DNA of 5,055 bases, taken from the NCBI GenBank assembly GCA_003225655.1, contig QIAW01000351.1, positions 1 to 5,055 of the forward strand. The letters are read 5' to 3'. Made by a program: the position numbers and the translations under genes. Below, piece by piece: positions 1 through 5,055 of the stretch (positions within the stretch are counted from its first letter, which is position 1; every line of letters begins with the position of its first letter). This DNA is from Acidobacteriota bacterium. Its GTDB lineage: Bacteria; Acidobacteriota; Terriglobia; Terriglobales; Acidobacteriaceae. Under the pieces are notes generated by a model, which did not search any database, was not told where the DNA came from, and saw only the letters and a list, made by a program, of their open reading frames with translations.

Positions 1-330
1 GCGCTTGGCCCAGCGAACATCGCGCACATCCAGAACACGCGGGTGCTTCTTCCAGCTCACCAGATCTTTAGAGGAGAACGCGTCCATGAAGACCTGTTCG
101 CCGTACGGCGCTGAATACGTCGGGTAGATCCAGTATTCGTTGTGAAAGATGCGCGCTTCCGGGTCCGCATACCAGCCGGGCAAGATCGGATTGCCTGATC
201 GCGGCGCCTGAGCGAGGGCGTGGCTGCTCGACAGCAACAGCAGACAACAGATCAGCAGAACGTTCCAAAAGCCCACCTGCCCGCATGCACGAATGCCGGC
301 GTTGCGACTACTCAACCCTGGTAGATGCAT
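1..330 (-). CDS. Secreted glycoside hydrolase family 43-type protein, N-terminal part (cut by the window edge)
   Basis: This gene reads leftward from ATG 330-328 and stays open for 110 codons to the window edge, so only the N-terminus is seen. Residues about 22-40 form a hydrophobic signal peptide (NVLLICCLLLLSSSHALA) with a likely cleavage at Ala40/Gln41, so the enzyme should be exported. Mature sequence begins with GNPILPGWYADPEARIF at residues 46-62. NPI(L/I)PG(W/F)YADP is the first-blade signature of GH43 five-bladed propeller glycosidases (arabinofuranosidase, beta-xylosidase, arabinanase types), in which the Asp of ADP, here Asp56, is the general base. EYWIYPTYS (65-73) and FSSKDLVSWKKH (85-96) also fit the family; the latter is the usual 'S.DLv.W..h' segment. 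The acid and the pKa-modulating residues lie beyond the edge, so exact substrate cannot be told. Family membership rests on memory of motifs, not a search. The start is supported by a perfect AGGAGG just upstream. Confidence 0.85.
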   Translation of the reverse strand, partial: MHLPGLSSRNAGIRACGQVGFWNVLLICCLLLLSSSHALAQAPRSGNPILPGWYADPEARIFHNEYWIYPTYSAPYGEQVFMDAFSSKDLVSWKKHPRVLDVRDVRWAKR

Positions 331-334
331 CTCG

Positions 335-340
335 CCTCCT
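335..340 (-). promoter_or_regulatory. Ribosome binding site of the GH43-type gene
   Basis: On the minus strand AGGAGG lies five bases before the ATG at 330-328. It is a full Shine-Dalgarno match and fixes the start of the GH43-type gene, giving a protein that begins directly with a signal peptide. Confidence 0.8.
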
Positions 341-408
341 GGACATGATTCGTATACGGCGCCGATACTGCGCCTCCTTAGGAGCCAACGAACATAGGCC
401 AGCCAGGC

Positions 409-873
409 CTACCCGGGAGTCTTTACTTTTTTCTTGAGCATCTCGATGGCTTTGTCTAATCTCTTCGCTCGGGTCTCTTCCTTTTTGGCTTCTGTAATCC
501 AGCGGCAGTATTCTTTGCGGTGGGTGTAACTCAGTTTTTCGAAAAAGGGAAACAGCCCTTGCTTCTTCATCAACTTTTCAAATTGAGCAGGTACTTCGAG
601 GGTTCTTACCTCTTCATCTCTCCAAACCACGACTTCAATAGTATCGCCCGGCCCTTTGCCAGTTTGCTCACGTATGGCTTTAAGCACAACCAGCATGTGC
701 TGTGGATGACCATACTTGATGAGTGAACCCGCATAAGGCACACCATTAAAGGCCGCCTTTACAGGCACCTTCCCTTGGGTGGCGAATTCCTTCCCGGTAT
801 CGTACGGAAAAAGCACATAAGCCCCTCCGCCATCGCCTGCTTCAATCTTCGCCTTGAATTTGTATTTCTTCAT
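409..873 (-). CDS. DUF1905 and YdeI/OmpD-associated domain protein
   Basis: This is a 154-residue protein of a widespread small cytoplasmic family that joins an N-terminal DUF1905 domain (about residues 3-85, small beta barrel; KFKAKIE, then VPVKAAFNGVPYAGSL and HMLVVLKAIREQTGKGPGDTIEV) to a C-terminal helical YdeI/OmpD-associated (OmdA) motif (about 105-146; LSYTHRKEYCRWITEAKK at 114-131, then TRAKRLDKAIEML). The YdeI name comes from a reported link to bacteriocin/peptide resistance in enterobacteria; the biochemical role is unknown and should not be assumed here. The reading frame stays open to a GTG at 915, but family proteins usually begin MKKYxFKAKIE, so I chose ATG 873-871; no strong Shine-Dalgarno is visible for either start. 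The C-terminus is KTPG before TAG at 411-409. GC is low: 52 of 120 bases (43%) by hand count over 481-600, against 36/60 in the GH43-type gene (121-180) and 73/120 in two lines of the propeller gene. That suggests transfer or a different evolutionary history. It lies 78 bp upstream of the GH43-type gene on the same strand, with no evident functional link. Confidence 0.85.
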   Translation of the reverse strand: MKKYKFKAKIEAGDGGGAYVLFPYDTGKEFATQGKVPVKAAFNGVPYAGSLIKYGHPQHMLVVLKAIREQTGKGPGDTIEVVVWRDEEVRTLEVPAQFEKLMKKQGLFPFFEKLSYTHRKEYCRWITEAKKEETRAKRLDKAIEMLKKKVKTPG

Positions 874-1174
874 GGCTTTACCAATGTTCTCCCCGTGCGG
901 CCCTCGATCATGCACTCGGGATTAAACCACTTTTCCTTATAACGCGCCACCCGTTGCAGGTGACTGTGCTCGCCATTTCGATTCGGGCTACCGCGCGATA
1001 ACTCCCGGATGGTCGCCAAGCCCGAAACTGGAGCCCTGGCTGATAATTTCCGTGTAGCCGTGACTTGGGAGGGACGAACACGTCGAGACCGTGATGGTCT
1101 TCATAATGAGAGTTGATCCACACCGCAATCGCGGCCGTGGCTGCTCTTAAGCTAGCCAAAATAGCTCTCAGCAT
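874..1174. other. Intergenic stretch without a convincing gene
   Basis: Nothing here is supported as a gene. On the minus strand all three frames hold short open stretches (for example ATG 1104-1102 to TAG 990-988, 38 codons, with no ribosome binding site), but none is long, recognised or preceded by a Shine-Dalgarno. The stretch separates the divergent DUF1905 and Asp-box genes, so it should hold the leftward promoter of the former; I could not pick one out. It may include remnants of a decayed gene, but that is only a possibility. Confidence 0.45.
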
Positions 1175-1202
1175 TTGCCAACTGCCATTTCCTCTATATA
1201 CG
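1175..1202 (+). promoter_or_regulatory. Candidate sigma-70-like promoter of the Asp-box protein gene
   Basis: TTGCCA (1175-1180, five of six to TTGACA) is followed after 16 bases by TATACG (1197-1202, four of six to TATAAT), inside an AT-rich run TATATACG. The start codon is about 40 bases downstream, leaving a short leader that contains the Shine-Dalgarno. Position and orientation fit, but this is a by-eye match with no transcript evidence, and TATATA at 1195-1200 is an alternative -10 with a poor 14-base spacer. Confidence 0.3.
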
Positions 1203-1230
1203 ATGTGCAGTCCTAAAAAAGCGTAATTTC

Positions 1231-1235
1231 GGAGG
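1231..1235 (+). promoter_or_regulatory. Ribosome binding site of the Asp-box protein gene
   Basis: GGAGG lies eight bases before ATG 1244-1246. It supports that start, which places the signal peptide at the very N-terminus of the product. Confidence 0.75.
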
Positions 1236-1243
1236 CTTAAGAA

Positions 1244-4200
1244 ATGTCGCATTCGCATTCAGCTCTGAATCGCGTTTTGGTTGCGGTTTCAACCGTGCTG
1301 GCGCTTGCAGTCTTTTGTCTTGTCGCGAGCAATAGTTTCGCCCAGGAAAACACCAGGAAAAATCCGAAGCAGAAGACCGAGCCGGCGGAGGCATCGCAGC
1401 CGGCCGCGGCTGTACGACCGGGCACATCGAAGCCAGGCGCGACGCAAGGCCCAGGCGCCGAGGCAGCAGCCAAAGCCAGCGAGGAGGAAACCGAAGCCGA
1501 GGCGAAGGGACCGTGGCACGGTCTGACGTGGCGGCTGATTGGACCCTATCGCGGTGGACGCGTGCTGGCGGTTTCCGGAGTCCGGGGCGACACGCACACA
1601 TATTATTTCGGGGCTGTCGGTGGCGGGGTTTGGAAGACGACGGATAGCGGCCTGACGTGGCGTCCGCTGACGGATAAGACCAAAGACATGTCCGCTTCCA
1701 TCGGCGCGATTGCGGTAGCGCCCTCTGATCCTAATGTCATCTACGCAGGCACAGGCGAAGCTTGCATCCGCGGAAACATTATCTCGGGCAACGGAGTTTA
1801 CAAATCCATCGATGCCGGCAAAACCTGGAAGTTTACCGGACTGCGCGATACCGAGGCCATCGGACGGCTGATCGTTCATCCTAAGAATCCTGACATTGTT
1901 CTTGTAGCAGCCCTCGGTCATCCCTTCGCACCCAACGGAGAGCGTGGAATCTTCCGCACCACCGATGGCGGCAAGAGCTGGAGCAAAGTCCTCTACAAAG
2001 ACGAAAATACCGGCGGCATCGATCTCGCCTTTGATCCCACCAATCCCAATATCATCTTTGCCGGCATGTGGCAGGCGCGCCGCTCACCCTGGGGCATGGA
2101 TAGTGGCGGTCCCGGCAGCGGTTTGTATCGCAGCACCGACGGCGGCGCCACGTGTAAGCGGTTGAGCGAACACGGCTTGCCAGATGGGGCCTTGGGCCGC
2201 ATTGGGGTGGCCGTCGCCTACACGAACGGCAATCGCGTGTGGGCGCTGATTGAAGCGGAAAAGGGCGGGCTCTTCCGCTCCGATGATGCCGGCGACACCT
2301 GGACGCTGGTGAACAGCGACCGTCAGTATCGCCAGCGGGCTTTCTACTATACCCACGTCTTCGCCGATCCACGTTCGCCCGATGCCGTTTACGTTCTCAA
2401 CACGGGGATGTACCACTCCATCGATGGCGGCAAGACCTTCCGTGCCATTCGCGTTCCCCACGGCGACAATCACGGATTCTGGGTTGACCCTGCGGACCCG
2501 GACCGCATGATTGAATCGAATGACGGAGGCGCCAACGTGAGCACAAATGGCGGCGCCAGTTGGACTACGCAAGGCAACCAGCCAACGGCGCAGTTCTATC
2601 ACGCCATCACCGACAATCGTTTCCCTTACTACGTATACGGCTCGCAGCAGGACAACAGCTCTGTGGCCATTGCCAGCGCCAGTGAGCACGGCGGCATCGA
2701 TCGGCCCGAGTGGTACCCGGTCGGCGGCGGCGAGAGCGGATACATTGCGCCCGATCCACGAGATCCGGAAATTGTCTACGCCGGCTCCTACGGCGGGGAG
2801 ATCACGCGTTACGATCACCACACCGGACAGGAGAAGAACATTACGCCGTGGCCGATCAATCCGATTGGCGCGGCTGCGGCGGACCAGAAATATCGCTTCC
2901 AATGGACCGAGCCCATTGTCTTTTCGCCGCACGGCCAGAACACCTTGTACTTCGCTGCCCAGGTGTTGTTCAAGACCACCGATGCTGGGACCAACTGGCA
3001 GATCATCAGTCCCGATCTGACGCGCAATGACAAAAGCAAGCAACAGGCTGCCGGAGGTCCCATCACCAAAGACAACACCGGCGTGGAAGTCTATGACACG
3101 ATTTTTTCCGTGGTGGAATCGCCGCTGCAGAAAGACCTGATCTGGACCGGTTCCGACGATGGCCTGATCAACATCACCACCGACGGTGGTAAGAATTGGT
3201 CGAACGTCACCCCCAAAAACATGCCCGAGTGGGGTACGGTTGACATGATTGAGGCCTCGACCTATGACCCAGGCACAGCCTATGTAGCCGTGGACCGCCA
3301 TCGTCTCGACGATTTCGCATCTTACATATTCAAAACTTCGGACTTCGGGAAGAGCTGGTCGGCTATCACCAACGGCATTCCAGCGGGAACCTACGTGCAT
3401 GCGGTTCGCGAAGACCGGAAGCGCAAAGGTCTGCTCTATGCGGCGACGGAAAAAGGCATTTACATCTCATTCGACGATGGCGCAAACTGGCAGTCTCTTC
3501 TGACCAATCTGCCGCCTGTGCCGGTATGGGACCTCTGGGTGCATGCCAATGACCTGATTGCCGCAACTCACGGGCGCTCCTTCTGGATTCTTGATGACCT
3601 TGCGCCCCTCGAACAATTCGAGCCTGAAGTAGCAAACGAGGAGGTACATCTCTATGCGCCCAGCCCGGCGAATCACACCCAGTTCGCCGGTGGATCCCGA
3701 GGTGCCGGCGCAACCGGACAAAATCCGCCTGCGGGCGCGGTCATCTACTACTCCTTGAAGACTGCGCTCAAGAAGCCGGAAGACAAAAAGATAGAAGACA
3801 AAAAGACGGGAGATGAAAAGCCAGCGGACAAGACACCGGGCGGGTCTTCCCCTGAGGCAAGTGCAGGCGTTAAGAACCCTCCTGTTACTCTCGAGATTCT
3901 TGACCAGAGTGGAAAGGTAGTCCGCAAATTTCCCCCGAAGCAGCAGCCCGGCGAAGAGGCCAGCGGCTCTGAGGATGAAGCTTCCAGGCCTGCATCTGCT
4001 CTGCCCGCTGAAGCCGGCCTGAACCGGTACGTTTGGGACCTGCGCTACGAAAGTGCCAGTCGCGTCCCGCGCTCGCCGCTGTGGGGCGGAAGTACGGATG
4101 GTCCGGAAGCGCTTCCGGGTAACTATCAAGTGCGGCTCACGGTGAACGGCAAGTCTTACACCGCGCCGCTCGAGATCAAGGCCGATCCGCGTCTCGAAGT

Positions 4201-4699
4201 CACCCGGCAGGAGCTGGAAAAGCAGTTTGATCTACTGATGAAGATACGCGAGCGCGTGACCCAGGCGCACGACACCGTGAACCAGGTCCGCGATATCCGC
4301 GCGCAAATCAACGCGCTGAACAAACGCCTGGAAGGCCAGCCGCAGGCAAAAGCCGTGGCCGATGCCGGCAAGCAACTGGAAAAGAAGATGACGGAGATTG
4401 AAGAAGTGCTGATTCAGGTGAAAGCGAAAAGCAATCAGGATGTGCTCAATTATCCTATCCGGCTGAACAACTATCTGGTTGCTTTAGGCGGTGTCGTGGC
4501 TTCGTCTGATTCAGCTCCTACCCAGATTTCCTACGAAGTATTTGACATGCTCAGCAAGCAACTGGATGAACAACTCGCCAAATGGAAGACGGTCATGAGC
4601 ACAGATGTCGCGGCATATAACGACGTGGTTCGTAAACAGGACGTGCCAGCCATCATCCCGCAGAAACCCGCGGGTAGTGAGACAGGCGGGAATCCCTAG
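1244..4699 (+). CDS. Large secreted Asp-box (BNR/VPS10-like) beta-propeller protein
   Basis: The product has 1151 residues and belongs to the large family annotated as glycosyl hydrolase, sialidase-like or VPS10/sortilin-like BNR-repeat protein; no member function is known to me. A basic N-terminus and hydrophobic segment (about 9-33, ending NSFA/Q) form a signal peptide, so it is exported. Residues 35-90 are a low-complexity Ala/Pro/Glu/Lys linker. The family's opening WRLIGPYRGGR is at 96-106. Eleven Asp boxes (S/T-x-D-x-G-x-T/S-W type) start at 132, 188, 239, 297, 346, 392, 433, 578, 645, 698 and 742, consistent with two consecutive propellers. The conserved ATHGRSFWILDDLAPLE (774-790) closes the propeller part. 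After it come a charged linker with a five-residue repeat (846-865), an Ig-like or FlgD-like beta segment (about 880-980, RYVWDLRYE then LPGNYQVRLTVNG), and a long helical, probably coiled-coil tail (about 985-1130). I see no sialidase FRIP motif, so calling it a sialidase would be unsafe. The fourth box ends in Cys instead of Trp (residue 304), and the seventh has Asn for Asp. Binding or processing of extracellular polymer or protein is an inference. The gene appears monocistronic. Confidence 0.9.
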   Translation: MSHSHSALNRVLVAVSTVLALAVFCLVASNSFAQENTRKNPKQKTEPAEASQPAAAVRPGTSKPGATQGPGAEAAAKASEEETEAEAKGPWHGLTWRLIGPYRGGRVLAVSGVRGDTHTYYFGAVGGGVWKTTDSGLTWRPLTDKTKDMSASIGAIAVAPSDPNVIYAGTGEACIRGNIISGNGVYKSIDAGKTWKFTGLRDTEAIGRLIVHPKNPDIVLVAALGHPFAPNGERGIFRTTDGGKSWSKVLYKDENTGGIDLAFDPTNPNIIFAGMWQARRSPWGMDSGGPGSGLYRSTDGGATCKRLSEHGLPDGALGRIGVAVAYTNGNRVWALIEAEKGGLFRSDDAGDTWTLVNSDRQYRQRAFYYTHVFADPRSPDAVYVLNTGMYHSIDGGKTFRAIRVPHGDNHGFWVDPADPDRMIESNDGGANVSTNGGASWTTQGNQPTAQFYHAITDNRFPYYVYGSQQDNSSVAIASASEHGGIDRPEWYPVGGGESGYIAPDPRDPEIVYAGSYGGEITRYDHHTGQEKNITPWPINPIGAAAADQKYRFQWTEPIVFSPHGQNTLYFAAQVLFKTTDAGTNWQIISPDLTRNDKSKQQAAGGPITKDNTGVEVYDTIFSVVESPLQKDLIWTGSDDGLINITTDGGKNWSNVTPKNMPEWGTVDMIEASTYDPGTAYVAVDRHRLDDFASYIFKTSDFGKSWSAITNGIPAGTYVHAVREDRKRKGLLYAATEKGIYISFDDGANWQSLLTNLPPVPVWDLWVHANDLIAATHGRSFWILDDLAPLEQFEPEVANEEVHLYAPSPANHTQFAGGSRGAGATGQNPPAGAVIYYSLKTALKKPEDKKIEDKKTGDEKPADKTPGGSSPEASAGVKNPPVTLEILDQSGKVVRKFPPKQQPGEEASGSEDEASRPASALPAEAGLNRYVWDLRYESASRVPRSPLWGGSTDGPEALPGNYQVRLTVNGKSYTAPLEIKADPRLEVTRQELEKQFDLLMKIRERVTQAHDTVNQVRDIRAQINALNKRLEGQPQAKAVADAGKQLEKKMTEIEEVLIQVKAKSNQDVLNYPIRLNNYLVALGGVVASSDSAPTQISYEVFDMLSKQLDEQLAKWKTVMSTDVAAYNDVVRKQDVPAIIPQKPAGSETGGNP
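3779..3838 (+). repeat. Four 15-bp tandem units encoding a charged linker
   Basis: Four in-frame, degenerate 15-bp units encode EDKKI, EDKKT, GDEKP and ADKTP (residues 846-865 of the Asp-box protein). The first two units differ at only two bases (GAAGACAAAAAGATA and GAAGACAAAAAGACG), the later two are more diverged. The purine- and A-rich composition stands out from the rest of the gene. The likely origin is slippage or unequal crossover in a flexible linker between the propeller and the Ig-like part; its length may vary among strains. Confidence 0.75.
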
Positions 4700-4767
4700 A
4701 GCTTGTTTCAAAAATAAGGGGTTTTATATCAGAGCACGGCTTCAGAGCTTGCGGAAAAATCTATTTC

Positions 4768-4885
4768 TTGTCATTCCGACACGAAGTGGAGGAATCCCTA
4801 TTGCGCCAAAAATCTGTACGTTCGCTTCCTCATAAACGCTTGCAGCTATAGGGATTCCTCGTCACTTCGTTCCTCGGAATGACAA
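4768..4885. repeat. Imperfect 118-bp inverted repeat, MITE-like or REP-like element
   Basis: The left arm (4768-4800) and right arm (4849-4885) are reverse complements over three blocks: TTGTCATTCCGA (12 bp, the outer ends), ACGAAGTG (8 bp) and GAGGAATCCCTA (12 bp, the inner ends), 32 pairs in all. The right arm carries four extra bases in two bulges (GGA against C, and AC against nothing). The 48-base centre is not palindromic. It begins 68 bases after the stop of the Asp-box gene and lies between it and the convergent gene at the right edge. Repeats built on GTCATTCCGA...GAGGAATC are, to my knowledge, dispersed in many environmental bacterial genomes. No transposase is present, so a non-autonomous element is inferred. 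As RNA it would form a strong hairpin and could end or stabilise transcripts from both sides. No target-site duplication is evident at its ends. Confidence 0.8.
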
Positions 4886-4961
4886 TGCAGTCATCATCGT
4901 GATACTCAATCTCATTTTTGAGATGACTTCTACAAAGATTGCGCGCAAGCGAACTTTACCT

Positions 4962-5055
4962 TCACCGCAGAATTTCGATGCGGGTAACGGGATGAACTTC
5001 ATTCCAGCCGTTGTCGCGATCGGTTACGTAGGCGCCGGTGACGCGGATATGATCG
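4962..5055 (-). CDS. C-terminal end of an unidentified protein (GxYVxDxxxGWxEVHPVxxIE motif)
   Basis: The minus strand is open from the right edge to TGA at 4964-4962, giving 30 visible codons. They read DHIRVTGAYVTDRDN then GWNEVHPVTRIEILR. The pattern V-x-G-x-Y/W-V-x-D-x-x-x-GW-x-E-(I/V)-HPV-x-x-I-E is a conserved C-terminal motif I have met in bacterial hypothetical and secreted proteins, but I cannot assign a named family or function. GC-rich codon third positions and the conserved-looking motif make it coding rather than chance. It is convergent with the Asp-box gene across the inverted repeat. The start and most of the protein lie outside the window. Confidence 0.7.
   Translation of the reverse strand, partial: DHIRVTGAYVTDRDNGWNEVHPVTRIEILR

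Noticed and set aside
68..286. 72-codon minus-strand open frame inside the GH43-type gene
   Set aside because: It runs in another frame of the same strand, over the signal peptide and GH43 motif region; the frame from 330 has the Shine-Dalgarno and recognisable family motifs.
409..915. GTG start at 915 for the DUF1905 gene
   Set aside because: The 14 extra residues (MHDRGPHGENIGKA) are not part of the family N-terminus as I know it, and no Shine-Dalgarno precedes the GTG; ATG 873 gives the usual MKKYxFKAKIE start.
908..1258. 116-codon minus-strand open frame between the DUF1905 and Asp-box genes
   Set aside because: Its start overlaps the first codons and ribosome binding site of the Asp-box gene, it has no good Shine-Dalgarno of its own, and the translation is not recognised.
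2084..3400. 438-codon open frame on the minus strand opposite the Asp-box gene
   Set aside because: It is long but lies antisense to a gene with clear repeated motifs; GC-rich codon use commonly leaves the opposite strand open. Its translation shows no recognisable domain and no ribosome binding site was noted.
3467..4129. 220-codon minus-strand open frame
   Set aside because: Antisense shadow of the Asp-box gene; the stretch rich in Phe and Leu is the complement of the Lys/Asp linker repeat, not a membrane segment.
4605..4835. 76-codon plus-strand open frame across the end of the Asp-box gene and the inverted repeat
   Set aside because: Half lies inside the Asp-box gene in another frame and half in the palindromic repeat; no start signal or protein-like motif.
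4909..4924. ATCTCA-TTTT-TGAGAT hairpin as terminator of the right-edge gene
   Set aside because: The stem is only six AT-rich pairs and no T-run follows on the minus strand, so a terminator call is not supported.
4939..4948. Perfect 10-bp palindrome TTGCGCGCAA shortly after the right-edge gene stop
   Set aside because: It has no loop to form a hairpin and such a short GC palindrome is expected by chance in this composition.

Overview
The window looks like chromosomal DNA from a GC-rich, free-living, plant-matter-degrading or soil bacterium. Acidobacteriota is the best guess, but this is an inference. It rests on three things: a very large secreted Asp-box (BNR) repeat protein of a type common in Acidobacteriota and Bacteroidota, a secreted GH43-type glycosidase, and an intergenic GTCATTCCGA/GAGGAATCCC inverted repeat of the sort scattered through many environmental genomes. 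No RNA gene, CRISPR array, transposase or plasmid/phage function was seen.

Layout from left to right: (1) the 5' end of a minus-strand secreted GH43-family glycosidase, cut by the left edge (110 codons visible); (2) a minus-strand DUF1905 plus YdeI/OmpD-associated domain protein (409-873), clearly lower in GC than its neighbours; (3) about 370 bp with no convincing gene, holding a candidate promoter and a strong ribosome binding site for the next gene; (4) a plus-strand 1151-residue secreted beta-propeller protein with eleven Asp boxes (1244-4699), which fills two thirds of the window; (5) an intergenic stretch with a 118-bp imperfect inverted repeat (4768-4885); (6) the last 30 codons of a minus-strand gene entering from the right edge.

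The genes do not form an obvious pathway or operon. The GH43 enzyme and the propeller protein are both predicted to be exported and could both act on polymers outside the cytoplasm, but they are divergently oriented and separated by an unrelated small gene. I did not find a convincing undescribed system. The points most worth a second look are the palindromic repeat element, a 15-bp tandem repeat that builds a charged linker in the propeller protein, a degenerate fourth Asp box (Trp to Cys), and the low-GC DUF1905 gene beside what may be a decayed stretch.
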